A stretch of 64,000 nucleotides of DNA from NCBI RefSeq assembly GCF_051257895.1, contig NZ_CP194331.1, positions 1,798,001 to 1,862,000 of the forward strand, read 5' to 3'. The DNA comes from Gallionella straubiae (GTDB taxonomy: Bacteria; Pseudomonadota; Gammaproteobacteria; Burkholderiales; Gallionellaceae). Below the pieces are notes generated by a model. It was given only the letters and a program-made list of their open reading frames with translations. It was not told the origin of the DNA and ran no database searches. Shown piece by piece: positions 6,988-14,803 of this stretch. Numbering within the stretch: position 1 is the first letter of the stretch; each line of letters opens with the position of its first letter. A program made the translations under genes and the position numbers.

Positions 6988-9102
6988 CTACAGCTGCTCT
7001 TCACGCCGGCGCAGGGTGCGCCACACCCAGACGCCTGACAGCAACAGCGCTGCAGCCAGCAGCCACAGCGGCCAACGCGCAGGCTGGTTCCATGCGCGGC
7101 GTTGCCGGTCGCGCTGCGCGGCGTCCACGCGCCAGTACTTGAGCTTGTTGTTGGCCATTACGTTGGGCTTCACGTTATGCAGCCAGCCATGCTGCAGCAC
7201 ATAGCTCTTCGGGTGGAAGCCCCATAGCCACGGCGAGTCTTTGCGCAATATTTCCAGCATCCGGTCGATGATGAGCTGCCGCGCCGGGCTGTTTTCCATG
7301 TTCTTCATCTGCTCGAACAGCCGGTCGTATTCCGGATTATTGTAGTTCGCCGCATTCTCGCCGCCCTTGCCCACCTTGGCCTGCGCGCCATGCAGCAGAA
7401 ACAGGAAATTCTCCGGATCGGGATAGTCGGCGTTCCAGCCGAAATAGAACATCTGCGTGTCGCCCTTGCGAACCTTGTCCTGGAAGCGGTTGTAGTCGGT
7501 ACTGCGCACCACCAGTTGTACGCTGATCTTGTCGAACTGCTTGCGCAGCCAGTCGAGACGCGCCTTGTTGCCCACGCCGCTGGCGGTAGTATCCAGATTG
7601 ATCACCAGCGGCTGGCGGGTCTGCGCATCCACGCCATCGGGATAACCCGCCTCGGCGAGCAATCGCCTGGCTTCCTCGACAGGTTTGCGCTTCGGTGCGC
7701 CGTCTATCCAGTCGTACACATAGCGGTTCAGCCCCGCCTCACCCTCGCGGTAACCGAAGATACCCAGCGGAATCGGCGACTGGGCGGCGATTCCGCGGCC
7801 GTTGGCGAAGATCGAAACGAACTCCTCGAAATCCACCGCGATCGCGATGGCCTGGCGCAGCTTGCGTGCCCTCTCCGAGCTGCCTCCCACCACCGGATCC
7901 AGCCAGTTGAAGCCGGTGTACATGGTGGAAGTTGCAACCGCCGTCGAGAGTTCGATCCCCTGCGTCTTCATTTCCTCAGTCACGGCGGCTTCACCGCCGA
8001 CATTCACCTGCACCGCCTGATCGAAGCTATCCGAGCTGATGCCGGAAGCGTCGTAATAGCCCTGCAAGAACTTGTTCCAGTAGGGGATGGTTTCCTTTTC
8101 CAGGCTGAACACCACCTTGTCGATCAGCGGCAGCGGCCGACCCGCATCCGCGAGCAGCGGCGCATCGCCCGACTCGCCCTCGGCCGGATAGGTCTCGCTG
8201 CCGTAAGACGGGTTGTGGCTCAGGACCATGCGCTGGTTGGGATTGTTCTCGGACAGGTAATACGGCCCACTGCCCACCGGCCACCAGTCCAGCGTCAGGT
8301 TGCGCTCGCGCATTCCCGGTTGCGCATAGAAGCGCTCGGCCTCCTGCGGCATCGGTGCGAAAAACGGCATCGCCAGCCAGTAGGCGAACTGCGGGTACTT
8401 GCCATGCACCTCGATGCGATAGGTGTGCTCATCCACCACTTGCACGCCCGGCAAGGGATATTCGTTCAGGTCGAGAAACGCCGCGGGATTTTTCTGTGCT
8501 GCCTGCTGCAGCTTCACGGCAAAGTCTTTCAGGCCGACGATGTATTCGCCCATCACGCCGAGGATAGGTGTGTGCAGTTGCGGATGCGCGAGGCGCTTGA
8601 TCTGGTAGGCGTAATCCGCCGCCGTGACGGCGCGCGTGCCGCGGTGCGGAAAATCGCCCAGCGTATGGATGCCGCGCATGTCGTCCGGCGTCAGGCGCAT
8701 ATACTCCGGCGCAAACGCCGGATGCGGCTGGTAGCGCATGTCGGGTTTGATGCGGATTTCATACACGCTGAAGGCGATCTTTTCCACGGGCGCGGAAGCC
8801 GGCAGCGGGCGGCGATTCTTGTCCAGGTAGCGCACGGTCGGCATCTCGCTCACAGCCAGCGGAACCAGTTCGTAGGGGCGCTTCAGGTAATGATATTGCA
8901 GCGGCGGGGCATAGATCTGCGCAAGGAATTCATACTCGTTCTCGCTGTATGCCTGTGCCGGATCGAGATGCTTGGGACGCTCGGTAAACGCGGTGTAGAG
9001 GATCGGCTTGCCATCGTCCGCCGCCGGATAGGGGTTGTTCCACAATCCGCCGCCACAGGCGGAAAGCAGCACGACCAACGGCAAGGCAAACCAGGCTCTC
9101 AT
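6988..9102 (-). CDS. Large family-5 (peptide-type) substrate-binding lipoprotein
   Basis: Family-5 solute-binding proteins deliver peptides or metals to ABC importers. The ATG at 9102 is chosen because it begins a lipoprotein signal peptide with lipobox LLSAC (Cys16); an in-frame start at 9165 would bury it. Homology to DppA/OppA is visible in FTERPKHLDP near the N-terminus and FYFGWNADYPDPENF near the C-terminus. At about 704 residues it exceeds the usual 500-600. Unusually, it ends in a hydrophobic helix (WPLWLLAAALLLSGVWVW) followed by Arg residues, so both ends may be membrane-anchored. No permease or ATPase genes lie nearby. Confidence 0.85.
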   Translation of the reverse strand: MRAWFALPLVVLLSACGGGLWNNPYPAADDGKPILYTAFTERPKHLDPAQAYSENEYEFLAQIYAPPLQYHYLKRPYELVPLAVSEMPTVRYLDKNRRPLPASAPVEKIAFSVYEIRIKPDMRYQPHPAFAPEYMRLTPDDMRGIHTLGDFPHRGTRAVTAADYAYQIKRLAHPQLHTPILGVMGEYIVGLKDFAVKLQQAAQKNPAAFLDLNEYPLPGVQVVDEHTYRIEVHGKYPQFAYWLAMPFFAPMPQEAERFYAQPGMRERNLTLDWWPVGSGPYYLSENNPNQRMVLSHNPSYGSETYPAEGESGDAPLLADAGRPLPLIDKVVFSLEKETIPYWNKFLQGYYDASGISSDSFDQAVQVNVGGEAAVTEEMKTQGIELSTAVATSTMYTGFNWLDPVVGGSSERARKLRQAIAIAVDFEEFVSIFANGRGIAAQSPIPLGIFGYREGEAGLNRYVYDWIDGAPKRKPVEEARRLLAEAGYPDGVDAQTRQPLVINLDTTASGVGNKARLDWLRKQFDKISVQLVVRSTDYNRFQDKVRKGDTQMFYFGWNADYPDPENFLFLLHGAQAKVGKGGENAANYNNPEYDRLFEQMKNMENSPARQLIIDRMLEILRKDSPWLWGFHPKSYVLQHGWLHNVKPNVMANNKLKYWRVDAAQRDRQRRAWNQPARWPLWLLAAALLLSGVWVWRTLRRREEQL

Positions 9103-9217
9103 GGCGAAAGTGTAGCGGAATCGCGCCAGTGCGTCATGATTGAGGAGCATGAAGGGTGGCGGCAATCTCTGATGCTATACTTACGCCCGCTTTGTTAACC
9201 GCACCCAAGAGGAATAC

Positions 9218-10078
9218 ATGAAACGGTTTTTGATGATATTGACGGTCGCTCTGACCAGCGTGAGCCTGTTTGCCGCGACGGCGGAAGCCAAACGTTTCGG
9301 CGGAGGCGGCAGTTTCGGCAAACAACGGACCATGGCTCCGCAACAGGCGCAGAAGGCTCCTGCCGCTGCACCCGCACCCGCTCCCGCTCAGGGTGCAACG
9401 CCTGCACAGGCAGCTCCCGCTCAACCGGCCGGCAACAAGTGGCTAGGGCCGCTGGCCGGGCTGGCAATCGGCGCCGGGCTGGGTGCGCTGCTTGCCAACA
9501 TGGGGCTGGGTGAAGGCATGGGCACCATCCTGATGATCCTCCTCGGCGCAATGGCGGTGATGTTCCTGCTGGCAAAATTCCGCAAGCAACAACCTCAGCC
9601 TGCCATGCAATACGCCGGGGCTGGCGCACCCTACACCGCCCCGCAGCCGCTGTCCGGCGGCTCGACAAGCCCGGCGCCTGCGGCCACAACGGCCAATATC
9701 CCGGCAGATTTCCCGGTGGAAAGTTTCCTGCGCAGCGCGAAGACCACTTTCATCCGCCTGCAGGCCGCGAACGACCGCAAGGACCTGAACGATATCCGCG
9801 AATACACGACGCCGGAAATGTTCGCCGAAATCTCGATGCAGATGCAGGAGCGCGGCGATGCGCCACAGAAAACCGACGTGCTGTCGGTCAGCGGCGAACT
9901 GCTGGAGGTGGCGAACGAGGGCAATCTGGCGATCGCCAGCGTGCGCTTCACCGGGCAGCTGCGCGAAAACAGCGGCACGCCGGCAGACGTGAATGAAATC
10001 TGGCATGTGCAGAAGGATCTGAGCGATGACAAGTCGGTCTGGCTGCTGGCCGGTATTCAACAGACCGCCCTGCATTAA
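9218..10078 (+). CDS. Tim44-like domain membrane protein
   Basis: The 286-residue protein starts with a signal sequence (ending ATAEA), followed by a Gly/Ser and Ala/Pro/Gln-rich stretch (AAPAPAPAQGATPAQ). Two hydrophobic helices at about 75-120 surround GLGEGMG. The C-terminal half (about 160-285) matches the Tim44-like fold, which in mitochondria binds membranes and partners. The bacterial function is unknown. It lies just upstream of ubiJ-ubiB, with a 6-base gap. Confidence 0.8.
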   Translation: MKRFLMILTVALTSVSLFAATAEAKRFGGGGSFGKQRTMAPQQAQKAPAAAPAPAPAQGATPAQAAPAQPAGNKWLGPLAGLAIGAGLGALLANMGLGEGMGTILMILLGAMAVMFLLAKFRKQQPQPAMQYAGAGAPYTAPQPLSGGSTSPAPAATTANIPADFPVESFLRSAKTTFIRLQAANDRKDLNDIREYTTPEMFAEISMQMQERGDAPQKTDVLSVSGELLEVANEGNLAIASVRFTGQLRENSGTPADVNEIWHVQKDLSDDKSVWLLAGIQQTALH

Positions 10079-10084
10079 GCGGCC

Positions 10085-10666
10085 ATGTTCCCCCACCCCT
10101 CTGCTGCGGCGCTGAACTATTTGCTCGCACAGAACGGCTGGGCGCTTGCCAGGCTTGCGCGCTTCGCAGGGAAGACGGCTCGCTTCGACATCGCACCGTT
10201 TTCCTTCGCCTGCACCATCCTGGCGGATGGAACGCTGCGCAGCACCGATACCTCAACCACTGCGGACGCCATCCTCGTCATCCCCCCCACCCTACTGCCG
10301 CGCCTCGCGCTTCACGACGAGCATGCCCAAGCTGAAATTCACACCGAAGGCGATGCCGCGCTGCTGACGGAAATCTTCTTCCTGTCGCACAATCTGCGCT
10401 GGGATACGGCGCATGACCTTGGCCGCATCACCGGCAATACTTCCGCAGAACGCATTATGCAGACTGTGCGGGGCGCCCGGCAACGGCTGCACGGCACATC
10501 GGAAAACTTCTCGAAATCGGCGGCGACATATTTCACCGAAGAACACCCGCTTCTGGCCAGCAGACAGCAAATCGACGCGTTCGTGCAACAAGTCGACACG
10601 CTGCGCGACGATGTGGCGCGCATGGAGCAACGCATCAGGCAACTGGCGGCAGCAAAGGATCATTGA
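10085..10666 (+). CDS. ubiJ: Ubiquinone biosynthesis accessory factor UbiJ (SCP2 domain)
   Basis: UbiJ carries hydrophobic ubiquinone intermediates in the cytoplasmic Ubi complex through an SCP2-type lipid pocket. The 193-residue product has the SCP2 fold in its first 110 residues (FSFACTILADGTLR, AEIHTEGDAALL) and a helical tail ending in a coiled coil (VDTLRDDVARMEQRIRQL). Its location directly before ubiB is the usual arrangement. The stop overlaps the region just before the ubiB start. Confidence 0.88.
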   Translation: MFPHPSAAALNYLLAQNGWALARLARFAGKTARFDIAPFSFACTILADGTLRSTDTSTTADAILVIPPTLLPRLALHDEHAQAEIHTEGDAALLTEIFFLSHNLRWDTAHDLGRITGNTSAERIMQTVRGARQRLHGTSENFSKSAATYFTEEHPLLASRQQIDAFVQQVDTLRDDVARMEQRIRQLAAAKDH

Positions 10667-10668
10667 AT

Positions 10669-12195
10669 ATGTTACGTTTTCTGCGGTTACTGAAAATCAT
10701 CTTTGTCGTGCTGCGCTTCGGGCTGGATGAATTCCTGCTCGCGCCCGAGCAGGTGCGCTGGCTGCGCACACCGCTGAACCTCCTGCTGTTCATGCGCAAC
10801 GTCTCCGAACCGCGCGCGGTCAGGCTGCGCCGCGCGCTGGAAAATCTCGGCCCGATCTTCGTCAAGTTCGGGCAGATGCTGTCTACCCGGCGCGACCTGC
10901 TGCCGGCCGACCTCGCCGACGAGCTTGCCAAGCTGCAGGACCAGGTGCCGCCGTTCCCCTCTGCGCAGGCGGTAGCCATGCTGGAAACGGCCTATGGTAA
11001 GCCGTTGCGCGAGGTGTTCCGCAGCTTCGAAGAAACACCGGTCGCCAGCGCCTCGGTGGCGCAGGTGCATTTCGGCGTGCTGCCGGACGGCCGCGATGTT
11101 GCGGTGAAGATCCTGCGCCCCAACATTACCGGCATCATTTCACACGATGTCGCGCTGCTGAAAGCGGCGGCGGACATGGTCGAGTGGTGGGCGGAAGGCC
11201 GCCGCCTCAAGCCGCGCGAGGTCATCGAGGAGTTCGAAAAGCATCTGGAAGACGAGCTTGATCTGATGCGCGAAGCTGCCAATGCCAGCCAGCTCAAGCG
11301 CAACTTCGCCAATTCGACGATGCTCATGGTGCCGGAGATGTACTGGGATTACTGCAGCCCGGAAATCATGGTGATGGAGCGCATGTACGGCTTCCCGGTC
11401 AGCCAAGTGGGCGCGCTGCGCGAAGCGGGTATCGACATTCCCAAGCTTGCCGAAAACGGCGTGGAGATTTTCTACACCCAGGTTTTCCGCGACGGCTTTT
11501 TCCACGCCGACATGCACCCGGGCAATGTCCAGGTGGCGGCAGACGGGCGCTACATCGCGCTGGATTTCGGCATCATGGGCACCCTCACGGACACCGACAA
11601 GCATTACCTGGCGCAGAACTTCATCGCCTTCTTCCGCCGCGACTACAAGCGCGTCGCCGAGGCGCACATCGAATCCGGCTGGGCGCCCGCCGACACCCGC
11701 GTGGACGAACTGGAATCGGCCATCCGCGCGGTGTGCGAACCGATCTTCGACAGGCCGCTGCGCGAAGTTTCGTTCGGCCGCGTGCTGCTGCGCCTGTTCC
11801 AGACTTCGCGCCGCTTCGGCATCGAAGTCCAGCCGCAACTGGTGCTGCTGCAGAAGACGCTACTCAACATCGAAGGCCTGGGCCTGCAGCTCGATCCCGA
11901 ACTGGATTTATGGAAGACCGCCAAACCGTGGCTGGAACGCTGGATGAACGAGCAGATCGGCTGGCGCGGCTTCCTCAAGACGTTGCGCACCGAAGCACCG
12001 AACTACGCCACCCTGATGCCGCAACTGCCGCGGGTGCTGCACCGCCGTCTGACGAGCGACGGCTCAGCACAACACGCCGAGATGCTGCACAAGATACTGG
12101 CGCAGCAGAAGCGCAACAACACCCTGCTGACCCTGATCAGCCTGTTGCTGCTGGGCATTGTTGCATGGAGTATCATCGGCTCCTACGCAGCCTGA
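10669..12195 (+). CDS. ubiB: Ubiquinone biosynthesis ATPase/kinase-like UbiB
   Basis: UbiB is an ABC1/ADCK family protein needed for ubiquinone synthesis. Visible features are the FVKFGQMLSTRRDLLP (KxGQ) motif, the alanine-rich ASASVAQVH loop, VAVKILRPN, the HADMHPGNV catalytic segment and ALDFGIMG. Two C-terminal membrane helices lie at about 470-505. The ATG at 10669 follows the ubiJ stop by two bases; a TTG two codons upstream is less likely. The product is 508 residues, within the usual family range. Confidence 0.95.
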   Translation: MLRFLRLLKIIFVVLRFGLDEFLLAPEQVRWLRTPLNLLLFMRNVSEPRAVRLRRALENLGPIFVKFGQMLSTRRDLLPADLADELAKLQDQVPPFPSAQAVAMLETAYGKPLREVFRSFEETPVASASVAQVHFGVLPDGRDVAVKILRPNITGIISHDVALLKAAADMVEWWAEGRRLKPREVIEEFEKHLEDELDLMREAANASQLKRNFANSTMLMVPEMYWDYCSPEIMVMERMYGFPVSQVGALREAGIDIPKLAENGVEIFYTQVFRDGFFHADMHPGNVQVAADGRYIALDFGIMGTLTDTDKHYLAQNFIAFFRRDYKRVAEAHIESGWAPADTRVDELESAIRAVCEPIFDRPLREVSFGRVLLRLFQTSRRFGIEVQPQLVLLQKTLLNIEGLGLQLDPELDLWKTAKPWLERWMNEQIGWRGFLKTLRTEAPNYATLMPQLPRVLHRRLTSDGSAQHAEMLHKILAQQKRNNTLLTLISLLLLGIVAWSIIGSYAA

Positions 12196-12307
12196 AGGCT
12201 ACCGGCCTTCCCCACGACGAGGACGCGGCCATCCCTGCCGATGATCGGCCGGGATAGCCGTAATATCCGCACCGGCCTGCGATGAATTATTCAAGGAGGT
12301 GACTGAA

Positions 12308-13621
12308 ATGAGAAACTCAGCGGCGTTTCCTTTCATGGCTTGCTGCCTCTTTCTGGCCTTCGCCTACCCTGCCATTGCACAAGCCGGGCACATCGACGCG
12401 CCCTCCCTGAATGAGCTCATCAAGCAGGAAGAAGAAGTCCGCATGGCGCGCAAAGCCATTGTCGACGCGGAGCGCGCCTACGGCGTCAATCACCTCAAGG
12501 TCGCCGAACAACTCGACAGGATGGCGCAGGTTTACGAAAAACAGCGCAAGTACGCCGCCGCCGAGCCTTTTTTCAGGCGCGCCCTGAAGATACGCGAGGC
12601 GAGCCTCGGCGAGAACGACCTCGCGGTGGCCGAGACGCTCAACAACCTCGGCGAACTGTACCTCGAGCAGGGAAAATATGCCGCTACAGAGCCGCTGTTC
12701 AAGCGCGCGCTGGTCATCGAGGCAAACGCCTATGGCACCGACAGCATCAAACTGATTGCACCGCTGTTCCGGCTCGCCGAATTGCAGGAATCCCAGCGCC
12801 AGTTCGCCATCGCTATCCAGCTGCACCAGCGCGCGCTCGCCATCCGCGAGAAGGAGCTGGGGGCTAACCATCGCGAACTGGACGGCTCGCTGATGCATCT
12901 GGCGCACCTGCATCAGGAGCTCGGCCAATATGCCGAGGCAGAAGCCCTGCTCAAGCGCGCCCTGGCGATCCGCGAGAAAACTTTTGGCGCGGACAGTAGC
13001 GCAGTGAAAATAGCCCTGTTCAACCTTGCGCTGGTTTACCAGGCGCAAGGCCGGGAAACCGATGCCGAACCGCTGCTCAAGCGCGCGCTGACCATCAGCG
13101 AGAAGGGCAACGGGAACGGCGACCAGCCCGGCGCCTTGGCACCGATCTTCTACCTCGCCAAGCTATATGAGGCGCAGCATCGCTATGCCGCCGCCGAAGA
13201 CATGCACAAACGCGCGCTGAGCATCGCAGAAAAATTCTACGGGGTCGATCACCCGGAAGCCGCCAAGGTGCTGGACAATCTGGTCGGGCTGTACAAGATA
13301 CAGGGCAAATATGCCGAGGCGTTACCTGTCGCGAAACGCGTGCTTTTCATAGAGGAAAAGGCTTACGGCCAGGGCCATGCCGAAGTTGCAAAAAGCCTGA
13401 ACAACTTGGCCCTGATACAGATGGAGCTGGGGCAATACGCTGAGGCCGAGCAATCGCTGAATCGCGCCCTCGCGATCGAAGAGGCCGTCTATGGCGGCAA
13501 CCATCCCAACGTGGCGGCCGTGCTCGACATCCTGTCCGACCTATACAAGAAGCAGAATAAAGCCGAGCTGGCCGCACAGGCCGAGGCGCGCGCCAAGCAG
13601 ATCCGCCGCACCCAGCACTGA
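12308..13621 (+). CDS. Secreted TPR protein of kinesin-light-chain type
   Basis: A perfect AAGGAGGTGA (12293-12302) precedes the ATG at 12308, which is preferred to the GTG at 12299. A signal peptide (ending IAQA) is followed by about eight 42-residue TPR units with the pattern RALAIREK...G..H..VA..L..LA, covering nearly the whole 437-residue protein. Such repeats mediate protein-protein contacts; no catalytic domain is visible and the partner is unknown. No obvious operon partner follows. Confidence 0.85.
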   Translation: MRNSAAFPFMACCLFLAFAYPAIAQAGHIDAPSLNELIKQEEEVRMARKAIVDAERAYGVNHLKVAEQLDRMAQVYEKQRKYAAAEPFFRRALKIREASLGENDLAVAETLNNLGELYLEQGKYAATEPLFKRALVIEANAYGTDSIKLIAPLFRLAELQESQRQFAIAIQLHQRALAIREKELGANHRELDGSLMHLAHLHQELGQYAEAEALLKRALAIREKTFGADSSAVKIALFNLALVYQAQGRETDAEPLLKRALTISEKGNGNGDQPGALAPIFYLAKLYEAQHRYAAAEDMHKRALSIAEKFYGVDHPEAAKVLDNLVGLYKIQGKYAEALPVAKRVLFIEEKAYGQGHAEVAKSLNNLALIQMELGQYAEAEQSLNRALAIEEAVYGGNHPNVAAVLDILSDLYKKQNKAELAAQAEARAKQIRRTQH

Positions 13622-13641
13622 CGCTCTGCGCCTAGCCTAGC

Positions 13642-13837
13642 AGAAGCTGTCTAAAATTCGCGAAGAGGAATGGATGCAAGGCGCACGGAGCTTTGCATGG
13701 CCATTCGACTAAGCTGGCAAAATACGCCAGCCAAGTCGCTGGTCAACGCAGAAGCCAGAATGTACTTAAAGTACATGAGGGTTTCGAGTACCGCGCAACG
13801 CCGCAGGCACCCTCTGCAGCAATTTTAAAGAGCTTCT
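13642..13837. mobile_element. MITE-like 196-bp element with terminal inverted repeats
   Basis: The ends are inverted copies of each other: AGAAGCTGTCTAAAATTCGC on the left and the reverse complement of GCAATTTTAAAGAGCTTCT on the right (19-20 bp with a few mismatches). Inside are a strong hairpin (CGACTAAGCTGGC with GCCAGCCAAGTCG, 13707-13739) and the palindrome GTACTTAAAGTAC. There is no coding capacity. The right end abuts the stop codon of the parA gene. This is the profile of a non-autonomous transposable element. Confidence 0.7.
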
Positions 13838-14601
13838 CATACGAAGAAGCCGCTGTCCCACAGCTCCTGGGTCAACGCCCGGTAGTCCGCCGCGCCCGGG
13901 CTGTGCGGCGCGAAGTCGAATACATCCTTGCTGTGCATCGGGCTGGTTGCCAGCGCGACGGTTTCACCGATGCGCGTTTCGCACACCAGCGAGCCATAAC
14001 GGTCCCTGAGCTTGTCGTAAATTTCGTAGGCCAGCTTGCGCCGTGAGTCGAAGCGCGTCACGACCACGCGCCTCTCGAATCTGCGGTTGAGCCTGCCCTC
14101 CAGCACGTTGAGCGCACTGTCCAGGCGATGCACCCCCTGCAGCGAAAGAAAATCAGCCGAAACCGGGATTAGCACCCGGTCGGTTGCGAGCAGCGCATTG
14201 AGCGTCAGCACGCCCAGCATCGGGCAGCAGTCGATCAGGATGGGCGCGCCGGTCAGCGCCAGATCCTCGCGCAAACCCTGACGCAACAGCGTTGCGGCCT
14301 TGGGGTCGCTGCCCAGTAGCGCATCGATCTTGGCGAGTTCCAGCGAAGCCGGAATGATTTGCCAACCGCCCGGGGTTTCCTGCAGCAGTTCGGAGAGCGT
14401 GGTCTTGTCCTTGAAGAACGCCGCCATGCCGGTGTTCGGCATTGCCTTCGCCGCCCCGCTGGCCAGGGTCAGATGCCCCTGCGGATCCATGTCCAGTGCG
14501 ATGGGGCATTGCTGCGCGATATTCAGCGCAGCCGTCACGTTCAGACAGGTCGTGGTCTTACCCACGCCACCTTTTTGATTGAATACGGCGATTACCGCCA
14601 T
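13837..14601 (-). CDS. ParA-family ATPase without ParB partner
   Basis: The 254-residue protein starts at the ATG at 14601, giving MAVIAVFNQKGGVGKTTT with the deviant Walker A motif of ParA/MinD ATPases. ALDMDPQGHLTLAS and ILIDCCPMLG are the Walker A' and B regions. Upstream in-frame ATGs lack an AGGAG; one lies about ten bases before 14601. No parB, parS or plasmid genes are present, so it is an orphan ParA, possibly for positioning a cellular cargo. A MITE-like element abuts its 3' end and glmS lies upstream on the same strand. Confidence 0.85.
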   Translation of the reverse strand: MAVIAVFNQKGGVGKTTTCLNVTAALNIAQQCPIALDMDPQGHLTLASGAAKAMPNTGMAAFFKDKTTLSELLQETPGGWQIIPASLELAKIDALLGSDPKAATLLRQGLREDLALTGAPILIDCCPMLGVLTLNALLATDRVLIPVSADFLSLQGVHRLDSALNVLEGRLNRRFERRVVVTRFDSRRKLAYEIYDKLRDRYGSLVCETRIGETVALATSPMHSKDVFDFAPHSPGAADYRALTQELWDSGFFV

Positions 14602-14732
14602 GCGCGAACTTCTCCTGAAATTGAAAGAGGGAGACATGGCCACTCAAATGTGGCGGCTTGGCCCTCCCCGCAGTTTGTGGCTTCGGCCGCCCCTCCAGGG
14701 CTTAACCTGCTATGCAGGTTAGCCTGCACCGC

Positions 14733-14803
14733 AAGCCAAGAAACCTCGCCACCGCAAACCGTAGTTATTCCACGGTGACGGATTTGGCGAGGTTTCTTGG
14801 CTT
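14733..14803. repeat. 19-bp inverted repeat overlapping the glmS 3' end
   Basis: AAGCCAAGAAACCTCGCCA (14733-14751) is exactly inverted at 14785-14803. The second arm is the glmS sequence encoding KPRNLA, within the conserved C-terminus that serves as attTn7 in bacteria; the first arm lies about 14 bases beyond the stop. In the glmS mRNA it would form a large hairpin with a 33-base loop. A separate small palindrome, AACCTGC-TAT-GCAGGTT, lies at 14704-14720. Confidence 0.85.

Noticed and set aside
7390..9198. 602-residue open frame antisense to the binding lipoprotein
   Set aside because: High-GC third positions leave long antisense frames. The minus-strand gene has lipobox and family-5 motifs; the plus frame has none.
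14602..14764. Tn7 transposon at the glmS downstream site
   Set aside because: No tns genes or Tn7 ends are present; only an inverted copy of the glmS end is seen.
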